Below, piece after piece: positions 1 through 12,439 of a DNA stretch of 64,000 nucleotides (positions are counted from its first letter, which is position 1; each line of letters opens with the position of its first letter). A program made the position numbers and the translations under genes. This stretch comes from Excoecaria cochinchinensis (lineage: Eukaryota > Streptophyta > Magnoliopsida > Malpighiales > Euphorbiaceae). The stretch lies in NCBI GenBank assembly GCA_947683425.1, contig CANTUQ010000297.1, positions 992,001 through 1,056,000 on the forward strand, in the 5' to 3' direction. The notes beneath the pieces are model-generated. The model ran no database searches. It was not told where the DNA came from and saw only the letters and a list, made by a program, of their open reading frames with translations.

Positions 1-272
1 AGGCTACAACGCAGTCCCTCCACCGCAAACATGATCGTGTCTTGCAGTCCACTAGTGATATTGCTTTTGGATGCTGGAATCTTTTTACTTTTGGAACTTT
101 TTATTTTCTATAAAGAGAACAATTTTGCTTATTTGTATGACATTTCTATTGATTTCATTTCGCATGATCATAACACATTAACTTTGGCATTAATTCAAAT
201 AATATGACTGCAGTTAATCTCGGAAACTTTGGGGAACCCAAAGAAAATTTTGATAGCATCCAACATAGCTCC

Positions 273-316
<44 letters not shown>

Positions 317-718
317 AGTTGCAATTAGGGGACTGGATGGAAACTCACTAAGAGCACTAGAACCTTTCTGATTACCCGTCAAAGCGATCCCTGGATAAGA
401 CGGAACCTAGAAAATGATTTAGGCACTATTTCTTTGTATAGCTCTCTAAATGACCATTTCCTACCCTTACTTCACAATCGCTTGCTAGCCCATTGAGCCT
501 TTATGAAGGTATGCTGAATGCGTACCAATTTTGTTGTTACACACATTAAAACTACCCCCTCGCCTAAAATGATTTTGGCTTCCCCTTAGAAGAGTGACCG
601 CTCTAAAACTGATGGATGTACATTTGAACAATTCTTTGGACTATAAAAAAAAATTGCCTTGATAAGAGCAAGTTCAGACTTTGGAAAGAGGGTTTAGTCA
701 TGCATGAAAGACATGAGC

Positions 719-751
<33 letters not shown>

Positions 752-2283
752 GCGAAAAAAAAAAAAAGAAAAAGAAAAATGAAAGATCCAAAAAGAAAAA
801 AATGAATGAAAAATAAAAGAAAAAGAAGCAAAGAAAAGAAAAAAAAAGAAGAATAAAAAAGAGAGCTCAAAATGGTGACCAATTGACTAGTTTCAATGAT
901 TACCCTTTTTCTTCTGATCTCAAGGAGCTAGAATGTTATCGAGTCCAAATTCAAGAATACTTTTGAGCCAAGAACGGTTCATCCATCGGTCGAGAAAATA
1001 TCGCGGCCATTTTTCTCTAGCAACCTGATCTTTCTTTGACAGCCATCTACCCAAGCCTAACATTACAACCAAAGTAAGACCTTTTGATTCTGGGGTCAGT
1101 CTTATCCAATTAGCGGAGATGACCTTCTAAAAAGGTTTGGTACGTAAGAAGAGGCCTATGGTGTTTCTTGAGCTTCAAGTGAGAAGCCACGAGTGCGTTC
1201 ATGCATTCGAGTTAAGTCTCGTCTCCAACATTGCTTCTAGAATTCGCATTCAAAGAAAAAGATTAAGAGATGAGAGAAAATCGTCAATCATAAAACCCGA
1301 GAGGGCTGATTGATAACAGGAGTTTTGATGCTTTCAAGATCTATCTCGAGATTAGCTAAAGTCTTGTATTTTTTAAAATCAATGCCAAAATAATGATCAT
1401 GTTTAATGAAATCAAATTGAAACACATGCATTTATGCAATGATGTGATCAGAGTATTGTACCCTGTGTGATCAAAATCAGGTATCTGCCTACCCTCTGCT
1501 ACTCTCAGCAAGCAAACGCTTCAGCCGATTCATCCTGTTATCAAATGAGAAGAATCAAGCTCATGCAACCATGTCCTAAGACTCCCGAAAGATTCTTGCC
1601 AACAACTTCAGCACTCTTCAAAAAAAAAACAAAACAAAAAAAGAGAGCCGTTAGAGTGAAAACCGTAACTGGCGCTCTAAGCAAAAACTAGGCAAAAAGA
1701 TAGGGTGAAAACCTGAAAACAGGCAGTCTGTCCTTCAAAAAAAAAAAGAAAAAAGAGAAAAGCCGCTGGATTGGGTTGGGTCCATTCCAGGCAAAAAAAA
1801 ATAAGGCACAGGGTTATGTGAAAATCCACAAAGGACGCATCTCCCACTAAGAAAAGCTAGTGTGAAAATCCACAAGGGACGCACTACCTTCAAATAATGA
1901 CTACAGGTACCAGGTGAGAATCTCACAATCCCAAAGGGCATGAAATTCAAAAGCAGCTCAAAAGGCATCAATTATATCGCAAATCGCAGCTAGCCCGGCA
2001 TCATCTTCAAGTTCACATAGATGAATTTTTATCCTGCATTCCTGCATTACTCATGCATTTCACTTGCATGCTCACCATTTTTGCATAGTTCAGTTTCCTT
2101 ATTTTGCAGAAAGAGAGACTTGATGCGGACACTGACAAAAGCCGAGTGATGACATCGGTCAAATCATCAATCAAAACCTCAACTCATTCATCAATCAAGA
2201 TATTGATCAAAACATATATCCAAGCCTCAACTCAATCATCAATCAACATACCAGCTTAATCATCAATCCAAGCACCATCCAAA

Positions 2284-4285
2284 GACCTCTCAGGGGGCAA
2301 TCAACCAAAGACTTCTCAGGGAGCAGAAAATCAAAGACTTCTCAGGGAGCAGCAAACCGAAGACTTCTCAGGGAGCAGAAAATCAAAGACTTCTCAGGGA
2401 GCAGAAAACCGAAGACTTCTCAGGGAGCAGAAAATCAAAGACTTCTCAGGGAGCAGAAAACCGAAGACTTCTCAGGGAGCAGAAAATCAAAGACTTCTCA
2501 GGGAGCAGCAAACCGAAGACTTCTCAGGGAGCAGAAAATCAAAGACTTCTCAGGGAGCAGCAAACCGAAGACTTCTCAGGGAGCAGAAAATCAAAGACTT
2601 CTCAGGGAGCAGAAAACCGAAGACTTCTCAGGGAGCAGAAAATCAAAGACTTCTCAGGGAGCAGTAAACCGAAGACTTCTCAGGGAGCAGAAAATCGAAG
2701 ACCTCTCAGGGGGCAATCAACCAAAGACTTCTCAGGGAGCAGAAAATCAAAGACTTCTCAGGGAGCAGCAAACCGAAGACTTCTCAGGGAGCAGAAAATC
2801 AAAGACTTCTCAGGGAGCAGCAAACCGAAGACTTCTCAGGGAGCAGAAAATCAAAGACTTCTCAGGGAGCAGAAAACCGAAGACTTCTCAGGGAGCAGAA
2901 AATCAAAGACTTCTCAGGGAGCAGTAAACCGAAGACTTCTCAGGGAGCAGAAAATCGAAGACCTCTCAGGGGGCAATCAACCAAAGACTTCTCAGGGAGC
3001 AGAAAATCAAAGACTTCTCAGGGAGCAGCAAACCGAAGACTTCTCAGGGAGCAGAAAATCAAAGACTTCTCAGGGAGCAGCAAACCGAAGACTTCTCAGG
3101 GAGCAGAAAATCAAAGACTTCTCAGGGAGCAGCAAACCGAAGACTTCTCAGGGAGCAGAAAATCAAAGACTTCTCAGGGAGCAGAAAACCGAAGACTTCT
3201 CAGGGAGCAGAAAATCAAAGACTTCTCAGGGAGCAGTAAACCGAAGACTTCTCAGGGAGCAGAAAATCGAAGACCTCTCAGGGGGCAATCAACCAAAGAC
3301 TTCTCAGGGAGCAGAAAATCAAAGACTTCTCAGGGAGCAGCAAACCGAAGACTTCTCAGGGAGCAGAAAATCAAAGACTTCTCAGGGAGCAGCAAACCGA
3401 AGACTTCTCAGGGAGCAGAAAATCAAAGACTTCTCAGGGAGCAGAAAACCGAAGACTTCTCAGGGAGCAGAAAATCAAAGACTTCTCAGGGAGCAGTAAA
3501 CCGAAGACTTCTCAGGGAGCAGAAAATCGAAGACCTCTCAGGGGGCAATCAACCAAAGACTTCTCAGGGAGCAGAAAATCAAAGACTTCTCAGGGAGCAG
3601 CAAACCGAAGACTTCTCAGGGAGCAGAAAATCAAAGACTTCTCAGGGAGCAGCAAACCGAAGACTTCTCAGGGAGCAGAAAATCAAAGACTTCTCAGGGA
3701 GCAGAAAACCGAAGACTTCTCAGGGAGCAGAAAATCAAAGACTTCTCAGGGAGCAGAAAACCGAAGACTTCTCAGGGAGCAGAAAATCGAAGACCTCTCA
3801 GGGGGCAATCAACCAAAGACTTCTCAGGGAGCAGAAAATCAAAGACTTCTCAGGGAGCAGCAAACCGAAGACTTCTCAGGGAGCAGAAAATCAAAGACTT
3901 CTCAGGGAGCAGCAAACCGAAGACTTCTCAGGGAGCAGAAAATCAAAGACTTCTCAGGGAGCAGAAAACCGAAGACTTCTCAGGGAGCAGAAAATCAAAG
4001 ACTTCTCAGGGAGCAGAAAACCGAAGACTTCTCAGGGAGCAGAAAATCAAAGACTTCTCAGGGAGCAGAAAACCGAAGACTTCTCAGGGAGCAGAAGATC
4101 AAAGACTTCTCAGGGAGCAGCAAACCGAAGACCTCTCAGGGGGCAAACGATCAATAAACCGAAGACTTCTCAGGGAGCAGCTAACTGAAGACCTCTCAGG
4201 GGGCAAACAATCAATGAACTGAAGACCTCTCGGGGGGCAAACGATCGATGAACCGAAGACCTCTCAGGGGGCAATCAACCGAAGG
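2284..4285. repeat. 26-bp tandem repeat array with higher-order units
   Basis: About 75 head-to-tail copies of a 26-bp unit. The core is AAGACTTCTCAGGGAGCAG followed by a variable AAAATC, AAAACCG, CAAACCG or TAAACCG tail, so two alternating types give a 52-bp rhythm. A distinct variant with GACCTCTCAGGGGGCAATC begins at 2284, 2700, 2960, 3272, 3532 and 3792. These spacings are 416, 260, 312, 260 and 260 bp, all exact multiples of 26. The last copies (4130-4285) are more diverged. The array lies in the 3' untranslated part of the gypsy element, immediately before its polypurine tract. Confidence 0.95.
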
Positions 4286-4434
4286 GCTCACAGATAGCAC
4301 CACTTCAACAAACGAAAACATACCACCATCTCAGAATTCTCCAGTTCGGAAAGACGGCCGACTCAGGTACGCGTCTCTTTCCTTTTCTTCTTTGAGTTTA
4401 GGCTCACCTAGACACTAGTGTACTAGATTCCCCT

Positions 4435-4448
4435 AAACTGGGGGCAAC
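4435..4448 (+). other. Polypurine tract of the gypsy element
   Basis: AAACTGGGGGCAAC stands directly before the LTR start TGTAGACACC. This is the usual place of the plus-strand primer in LTR retrotransposons and sets the element's orientation as plus. Confidence 0.7.
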
Positions 4449-7390
4449 TGTAGACACCGGGTCCTGAGTCAGCCTAGATCGAAGTTACCCAATGATGATA
4501 ATTGCCTTCACAGGCTTAAAAGGTTAAAGGTGATGATTTTCTCGTCAAATTTGCATTTTAGAGTGAAAATTAGAAAATAATAAAAAAAAAAAAAAAGATT
4601 TAAAAAATAAATTTTGAAAAATGGGGACTTAAAATTATGGTGTTTTTAGTCAATTTAAAATTTAAAAAAATAGAAAAAAAAAATAAAAAAAAAAAATTTT
4701 TCGGACCGCGAGTGTCGGGCGCGGCAGCGCGCCTGCGGCAGCGCGCAGGCGTGCGGGCGCCCAGCTCGCAGGCGCCAGGCGCCCAGCACGCCGACGCCCA
4801 GGCGCCCAGCGCGCTGGGCGCGATTTAGCGACGCGCGGCGTCGCCAATGCAGCGCGTCGCTAAAAAGCGACGCGCAGCGTTGCGCGCCGCGCGCCGCACC
4901 GCTCGCCTCTTCGCGCGATTCCCGCGCGAAGCTCGGGCGGGAATCGCGCGCCTCGCCGCGTGAGTGCCCGTCGCTCTATAGCGACGGGCGGTGCCCTCTG
5001 TGGCGACGGCCTCCTGGCCGTCGGTACAGGGTCTGATACCCTTTTCCTCTTTTTCAGCCTTTTTTCCGATTTTTTCACCCAAAAATCCGTTTTTATCCCA
5101 TTTTTTTGGGGTTTTTGACTTCAAATTAAATTCTAAAATATTTTTTTAGGTAATTAAATAATAAAACTTGATTTTATCATTAAAAATAAAATAATTTTGG
5201 GTTAAAATAGGTTTTTTCCTTAATTAAATTAGGGCAACCTATTTTATCCTATAAATAGTTTATGATGAAATCAAAGTAGTTTCTTCTCTTCTCCTCTCCA
5301 CATTTTTTTTAGACCTAAAAATTCCAGATTTCTTCTTCTTCTTCCACCAAAAATTCCAGATTTTTTCCCCAACCAAAAATCAAAAAGAAAATCAAATGTT
5401 CATTCTTTTTCCAACATAATTTCTTCTAAATATATTTTTTAGAGGAAGTTTTGTTGTTTGATTTAATTTTTGAGACAAATAGAATAATTATTTGTTCTCA
5501 AAATTGTTTTTCTTCTTTTATTTTGGGTTCAATAAAACTTTTTTTCATTGATTTTGTTTTGAATCTTTTTTTGATAAAAAATTGATTTTGAGACAAATAA
5601 AATAATTGTTTGTCATCAAAATCTAATTTTTATTTGATAAAACTTCAATCAATTTTTCTTTATTTTAATCAATAAAACTTTTTTTTGATCAAAATCATTT
5701 CTTTAGGCAAAGGTATCAATTCTTTGTTCTTAAAGAATTTTTGATCATTTTTATTTTCATGTTCCTTGGAATAAAATTCCAACATTTTCATAATATTTCA
5801 CTCTAATATTGTGAATCATCAAACAAAGAAATCAATCATCACTTTTCCTTCATCAAATCCAATATTCTGAGGGTAAATATTCTTGGCTCCATTTCAATTT
5901 CAATTTTATTTCATTTTATTTATTCATGTATATTTTATTGTTTTTATTGATTTATTTATTGTTTTAATTTATTCATTTGTTGTATTGATTTTATATTGGT
6001 TCCATTTAATTTGTTTATACATGATATGATTTTTATTCACATAAATATTGATTGTTTATTAATTTTTAACATGTAATTAATTTATTTCACTTTAATTCAT
6101 TATTATTTTTAACATGTAATTAATAAATTCATTTTAATTGATCTTTTTGCCATGAAAATGGTTTATATCATTTGTGAACATATTTAATTAATCATATTGT
6201 TTAGTTAATTGTTTTCATCATTCTTTAATTGTTTTAATCTATTATTCTTTTCTTTATCATTTTATATATTCTGATTCGTTTATCTTCATTATTTTCATCA
6301 TGTTCATATTTTTACATGTATTATTTAATTAACATGTTTTATTTTATTTTCATCACATTATTTAATTATTTGTCATACATAATGCATGTTTTTCATTTAT
6401 TTTAGTTTATTAACATTTTGATTCCATTATCATTCTTTTCATATCGTCTTATTTTATTGTAATTTGTTATTCATTATTTTGTATGTTTAATTGATTTAAT
6501 CACTAACATTATTTTATTTGTATTTGTTTTTATGTCTAAACTCATTTTTTCGCTTGGCCGTTTTTGCGAGCACATCGGGAGGTCCAAAAAGGCTCGTTTG
6601 GTTCATATACATATTTTCATTCGGTTTGTAATATTTTATTTAATTTTGCCATATAACTTTCTTGTAAAATTCTTTATTTGAGCTCGCTAAAAAGAAAATC
6701 ACAAAAACGTTTCTATTAATTAACTTGGTTTCTTTTTCTAAATAAAAGGGGACCAATGTCCTAGTTTTTCATACCCAAATAAATCATCACATAAAAACTT
6801 TTTCATAATAAATATGCATGCGAGGACCAATGTTCTCACTATCAATGAATGACCCGTTTTATGCATGTATTTCACTTTTTATAAATGGGAGTTGTATTCC
6901 GCTCCTAGTGTTATTGTAATTTATTTTGAATGCTTTATTTTGGATTTTGCTTACATTTACCGCTTTCGATATGAATGATTGCGCCTTTAATTTAAATTGC
7001 ATTGTGTGGAAAGTTGATGAAACAATGAATTCAAAACTTAATTATAATATTAATCAAGGTACGAATAAATGAGAAGTCCCGAATCCTGCTCTGGTCTTTG
7101 GGCTCAAGAGGCTAGAGGTTATCCTCCAAGACACCTCTTGTGTCACGAGAATTAGACGTTAATCCTAGGCCTCATGGCCCAATATGGATAAAATGTGCAA
7201 GTCTTAGGCTCTCCGAGGCGAGAGAAACTTTCCCAATGTTCTATTGGGTGGCGACTCCATGAAACCTCCTTGTTGCCCAACATAGACGCACTTGCGATTT
7301 ATCGCAAGCTGTTGACGGACCCACAATTGCCCCGATCGCCCACGTGCGGGCGGTCGAGCGGGCGGCCGCGGGGATCCGGCGCGCGTCACA
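4449..7390 (+). mobile_element. Gypsy LTR (3' LTR of the left element)
   Basis: The LTR begins TGTAGACACCGGGTCC and ends GGCGCGCGTCACA, a TG...CA-bounded unit of 2942 bp. The right end is supported by the inverted relative at 54774, where the matching terminal sequence also ends GGCGCGTGTCACA. A GC-rich block lies at 4701-5030 and a very AT-rich body follows. Just before the end is GGTGGCGACTCC (7240-7255), a conserved patch also found in the inverted copy. The right edge abuts the copia LTR with no recognisable target duplication. The short frames here look spurious. Confidence 0.75.
4701..5030. other. GC-rich, CpG-dense block inside the gypsy LTR
   Basis: A 330-bp island of extreme GC and CpG density within an LTR that is otherwise strongly AT-rich. 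It contains many GCGCC and GGCGC words and inverted words such as TTTAGCGACGCG and CGCGTCGCTAAA. Two overlapping Arg/Ala-rich minus-strand frames cross it, but they have no recognisable domain and are explained by composition. It may be the U3 promoter/enhancer part of the LTR; that is inference from position. Confidence 0.7.
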
Positions 7391-8490
7391 GACACTCAAG
7401 AGGGGGGGTGAATTGGATGTCTCAAAATTTTCTGGCTATTTGTCTAATAAAACAGATTTTACAAATCAGAATATAAAAACAGAGTAGAAGAGATATCAGA
7501 ATAGCTTGCACATAGAATTTATAGTGGTTCGGCCAACAAACCTACATCCACTCCCCAAGATTCACTACTTGAGCCTTTCTTCAATCTTATCTCTTTTAAA
7601 GGCAAGAGTAAAAGCCAATATACAATCCTAAATTTGTATATCTACCCACAATCTTTTTCCCAAAGTAAAAGATTAAAAACACTTACTAGAAAATTCTTTC
7701 TTTAGGTTTCTAGCCAACCTAACTTACAATTTTTATCAAGATAATTTCCTCACACTGAAATTACAACAAAAGCTATAATCAGATTGAGGAGAATATATAA
7801 AGAATGAAGTGCCAAAGATGTGGAAAGTGAATAGTAACAAATTAAGCTTTCTCTTAAGAGATAGAAATTCTTTCCAAACTTTTTCTAACCTTCTAATGAG
7901 TAAAATATCATCTATTTATACTCAAAAAATTAGTTTGAGATGTTTAAATCATAAAGTAGCCGTTTATAGCTGTTGGAGGGCAAAACAGACAAGTAAAAAA
8001 TCAACTAGCCGTTTTCTAGCCGTTATTTTGTCTTTTTGTGCGATTCTGAGTTTTGCCCAGAATTCTGATACGAGCAGAAATTCAGTTAGAAATTGGTAGA
8101 TAGAAATTCATTTAGAAATTTCTTTAGAAAACTGAGACACGAAAATTCATTTTTTAAAGAGCCATTTTCTGACGAAAAACCTGTTTTGATCAAAAGTTCA
8201 TTTTCTAACTTAAAACTATTTTTGTGCAATTTTAAAACTAAAATGTGTATGCATGAGAGTAAATATTTTGCCTCAATTTGATCTTACATATTTATAACCT
8301 AATTTCTAGCAAACTAAGGCAATAAACAAATTTACAACTAAAATTCATGTTTTCTTCAGAATAGTAATCCTTTACATCAGACAAACTCATAGAAGATATT
8401 CCTGCACAAATTTATTTAGAACAAAATTCTTAATAGAGTTTATTTAAGATTTGATAATCATCAAAATTAGAGTGTGACCTTAGGCCAACA
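7391..8490 (-). repeat. Copia LTR, left copy (3' LTR in element orientation)
   Basis: A near-identical copy of 12440-13547. Differences I can see are a 5-base indel near 7488, single substitutions near 7408, 7541 and 8445, and loss of the 13 outermost bases (TGTAGGTCCCAAA in the right copy). It ends GGCCAACA. Two small frames inside (96 and 62 codons, repeated in the other LTR) have no recognisable domain. Confidence 0.9.
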
Positions 8491-10600
8491 ATCTCCCCCT
8501 TTTTGATGATGACAAAACCTTAATAAACTCCAATTAGAAGTCTATCTAGGTTAGTCTAAAAATGCTCCCCCTGAATATGTGCATGGGGGTAAATATAAAA
8601 ACTTATATATCCCCTGTACAGAGTTATAAACAATTTTAACAACTCAAGCTCATAATCATTTTAAAAAAATAATTCATCCATAAAAGTTCTCAACAAAATA
8701 TATCCATCATATCCAATATGCAGATTAACCTATTTCTATTTCTCCCCCTTTTTGTCATCAATCAAAAAGGATATATAGACCCTGCACCAAAAATAAAAGC
8801 AATCCACAAGCAATAAGCAGTTCACAGAAATCCCAAAAAATAAGCACAGAGACCCAACAATATCCAATAAAATTTCACTATCATTTCGGCATAAAACACA
8901 TCAGTTATTCCCAACATATCACAGATATATATCATGTATATTGCAATTTGTTCTCAAATAAAATTCAATTTAATCGAATCAGCTCATTTTTAATCACAAT
9001 AACAACTCAACATGTCCCAAATTTTCTTCAATAAAAAATCAATTCATATATATCAGCTCTACAAATATATCATGTATATTTAACCAATAAGCAAACAAGA
9101 ATCAACAATTTTATTCCAATTTTCCAATTTTTGATCAACAATTTGATTTTTAACAAAAATCAATCAACAGAACGACAAATCAACACAACCAATTCAATCA
9201 ACAAATTCAACATTTTTCTTCCTCTGTTTATCATCAGCAAAATAGAAGAGGAAAACAACCAATTTATCACAATAATATATAATCAAAAATATTTTCAAGG
9301 CCAACCCAACAACAATTTGATTTTTTTTTTAGCCAATAAGCCAACATATCAGCTCAAAAAAAATTTATCCCAATTTTTCAATTTTGATTTTGAACAAAAA
9401 TTAGCAATTTGATTTTTAATAAAAAATTAATCAGCAGCATGTGGACATATTCAACCTAACAAATTTAACCATTTTATCATCAGCAAAATGGAAGAGAGAA
9501 GCAACCAATTTATCACAAAAATATTCAATTAAAAAATATTTTCAAAGCAAATCCAACAATAAAAATATTTTTCACTGAGATATAATAAATAATATCTGAA
9601 AAGAGCAAATTCAGATAGACTTGAATTTTCTTTTCCCAAAATGAACGATGAAAATAATTTCAGTGATATTGCCCAAACACCCATAAAGCAATTTTACTAA
9701 ATTGGAGTAAAATTACGTTACCTGAATATGCCAACAGCGATTTTCTTCCTTCGAATTCCATCCATAAAATTAATTTCGCAATTGATTCGCTTAATCGATG
9801 ATTTCGGAGGAAAATATGGCAAATATAATTTTGGGTGTTGGTTTTAATTTGGGTTTGATTGTGATTTTCACGGGTTGTATTGCTTGGATTTGGGTTTGAA
9901 AAAGATGGGTTGTGATCAAAATTACCATATTTTTGTATTGAATCTTGAATTTGGGCAAATGGGTAAGAAGGAAATTTGTTTTACAATGAGAGAAAGAAAG
10001 TGACGGGAGGATGGAGATGAAGAATTAAACCCACTTTCAAATAAAATATTAAAGTGGAAGAGTATAAAGCAAGTTTGGCATTAAATGAAAAGTAAAGATT
10101 TTGGAAAAAGACAAAAATCAAAAAGTAAAATCCATTTTCCAATGAGATAACCATGGACTTTAAGCTCAAAAATTAAATTGACTCCATTCTTTTCATAAAC
10201 ACATAAGATAAATTCAAAGAACTGAATTTTTTTTCCAGGAAGAAGATCAAACGAATTTGATTAAATATTTTTTTTTTTAAGTAAAGAATAAAATGACTAT
10301 TTTTTCTTTAATAAAAAATATGAGCTTTTTATAATTGAACACGAAAGAGAAAGCCATATTAACATATTTTTATATTTAAAACCAGTAGAATAACAAGGAA
10401 AAATTGTATCACGCATTTTCACACTGATTTCAAGATTAACCAGCAGATTTCTTATCAGAATTTCGTTAGAAATCGTACCTTAACAGAAAATCAGATTTCT
10501 GATGTGCTCATACCTAATTTCCTTCTTAACTGACATAATTTTTCTTCTCTTTTTGTCACACAATTGACTGATGCTTAATAGATTATACTTCAGACCAATT
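8491..10600. other. Non-coding internal region of the copia element
   Basis: AT-rich sequence between the 3' LTR and the protease remnant, where RT, integrase and RNase H would normally lie. I find no motif of these enzymes on either strand. Tracts resembling a polypurine tract (CTCCCCCTTTTTG on plus) occur at 8493 and again near 8744, suggesting duplication. The block 9000-9600 contains loosely repeated CAACAAATTCAA-type sequence. Confidence 0.7.
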
Positions 10601-10690
10601 TGAAAAACTTGTTTCTGTCCCACGTCATATGCCTGGAGCATCCACTGTCCATATACCATTTTTCAGTCTTGGTGCTCCTTAGGCAGACCT
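10601..10690 (-). pseudogene. Copia aspartic protease remnant
   Basis: Read on the minus strand, about 25 codons include WYMDSGCSRHMT, the DSG active-site motif of copia protease. A stop follows, and then a short piece resembling the LKYNLLSISQLCDK part of the GAG-pre-integrase region. The normal intervening sequence is missing, so an internal deletion joins the protease to this later piece. The rest of pol is absent. Confidence 0.7.
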
Positions 10691-10699
10691 GCAATAATT

Positions 10700-12391
10700 T
10701 CAAGCATTTTTAGGTACCCAATTTATCTTGGGTCCTAGAGGGTTAGCAGTAACTGTTCCAGAATTCTTAATCACCCATATTTGTTTAACAAAATTAGCAT
10801 TCTTCTTATAAAAACAGAATTTTGAAATATGCCCTTTTTTACAACAGTAAAAGCAGGTGACAGAGGAATTATTTGCTAATTTTTTATAAGATGCTGCTTT
10901 ATCAGCCTTTTTCGTAAAATAATTTTTCTTATAAAAATTCTTTGATAAACTTGCATGAACTGATTTCACATTTTCAACAGTATTATTATTGCACACACAA
11001 ACTTGTTTTCCTTTGCATTTTTCATGTAAAGATGCATATTTTATTTCTAAATCAGAAAAATCATTTTTCCATTTTATTTCTGATTGCTTAGAGTTCTCAT
11101 GTTCCAAACTCAATGCATCAAAATTCTTTTTCATTTCAGTATGCGTCTTCTTAAGCAGACAATATTTATGATGCAATTCTTCAAAACAATCAAGCATTTT
11201 TTCATACTCATTTCCATCAGAATCAGACTCTGAATCACTTACCTCTGATTTTTCTGAGTTATTATTTGTGACCTTTACTTCTTCATCTGAAGATGAATCT
11301 CGTTCTTCACAATCAGAGACTGCCATCAACCCGATATCATCAGAATTTCCAGATTCTCCTTCGCTTGTGCTTGATTCTTCACTGTCACTCCACGTGGCCT
11401 TCATAGCCTTCTTCTTGAATTTTTTCTCCTTTCTTTTCAAGTTTGGACATTTAGGTTTGATATGTCCTGGTTTGTTGCACTCATAGCAGATAACTTCTCC
11501 AGCAGATTTTGATGAATTTTCTGCCTTGTGATGAGGGAATTTTTTATGCTGTTTTCTGTAGGATTTCTTTCCTTTTCTATATAGTTTTCTGAATTTCTTT
11601 GTGATTAACTCCATCTCATCATCCCCTGTAGAATAATCACTTCCAAATTCTGCCTTGAGAGCAATAGCCTTCAATTTCCTGACTTTTTCCTTCTCTGCAT
11701 CTTGAGATTTAATATAAAGCTCATGCGAAATAAGGGATCCACATACATTATCAAAATTGAGTGTGCTAAGATCCTTATCCAATAAAATTGAAGCTTTTGC
11801 TTCCCATCTAGGAGTGAGACCTCTTACCAGTTTTGCAATTTTATCATATTCATCAAGTTTTTTACCAAGAGCTTTTATATCATTCGTTAATTTCACATAC
11901 CTGTTAATTACCTCAGATATGGACTCCTCAGGTTTCATCTTAAAGCTTTCATAATCAACCATCAGAACATGCAATCTTGTATCTTTAACTTGATTTGTAC
12001 CTTCATATGTTGCTTCCAGCTTGTCCCATATTTCTTTGGCAGTATCGCATCCAGAGACTCTGTTAAACTCATTTGTTTGCAATGAGCAAAACAGAATACT
12101 CATAGCTTTGGAGTTTAGCTACACTAATTTCTTCTCAGCTTCTGTAAACTCTTTTCTCGTTTTTAACACGGTAGTGGCACCAGAAGCTCCTGCTTCAGTT
12201 GTTGGTTTTCTTGGAGGCTCATATCCTTCTTCAATAATATCCCAGCAATCCATATTTTGTGATTGGATGAAGTGCCTCATTACAACTTTCCAAAATGGAT
12301 AATTTTCACCACTGAACATAGGCGGACGATGAACAGAGTGCCCTTCTTTAAATGGAGTTGCAACTGGAGTGTCAGCCATTTGTAGAATCAC
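10700..12391 (-). pseudogene. Copia gag (nucleocapsid polyprotein) with one in-frame stop
   Basis: One reading frame from ATG at 12391 (or the ADTP-start ATG at 12379) to 10700, interrupted by a single TAG at 12119-12121. The first part (about 85 residues) has the N-terminal gag signature FSGENYPFWK. The second part has the UBN2-type gag core (AKEIWDKLEATYEGT, LVRGLTPRWEAK). It then has a basic stretch, a CCHC knuckle CYECNKPGHIKPKC, an acidic Ser/Glu-rich linker and a second knuckle CFYCCKKGHISKFC. Gag packages the element RNA into virus-like particles. With the stop, only a short N-terminal peptide would be made unless it is read through. Confidence 0.85.
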
Positions 12392-12425
12392 TCAAGGGTG
12401 TTAAACCTTAGGAGAATTGAGAACC

Positions 12426-12437
12426 GCTCTGATACCA
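12426..12437 (-). other. Copia primer-binding site (tRNA-Met)
   Basis: TGGTATCAGAGC on the minus strand, two bases inside the right LTR. It is complementary to the 3' end of plant initiator tRNA-Met, the usual primer of plant copia and many gypsy elements, and it fixes the element orientation as minus. Confidence 0.9.
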
Positions 12438-12439
12438 AA

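Larger units (their letters stand above)
1..4448 (+). mobile_element. Ty3/gypsy element, 3' internal non-coding region (partial)
   Basis: This is the stretch between the (off-window) coding part of a gypsy element and its 3' LTR. The assignment rests on what follows: a polypurine tract directly abutting a long LTR that begins TGTAGACACC. I see no gag or pol motif here. The first 2.2 kb holds long A-runs (about 277-314 and 721-746) and A/G-rich tracts; the short frames there are only poly-Phe or poly-Lys shadows of these runs. From 2284 it becomes a tandem repeat array. A long non-coding 3' region with tandem repeats is typical of the Tat/Ogre side of plant gypsy elements, but lineage is inferred without a pol sequence. 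Confidence 0.6.

Noticed and set aside
155..882. Poly-Phe open frames on minus
   Set aside because: Shadows of A-runs on the plus strand.
2284..4285. CRISPR-like regular repeats
   Set aside because: Units are directly adjacent with no unique spacers, all multiples of 26 bp, inside a plant retrotransposon; it is a tandem array.
4637..5124. Arg/Ala-rich open frames on both strands
   Set aside because: They follow from the GC-rich block of the LTR; no domain, no start context, no homologue recognised.
7809..8281. 96- and 62-codon frames in the copia LTR
   Set aside because: Repeated identically in the other LTR (12866-13338); non-coding LTR sequence with no domain.
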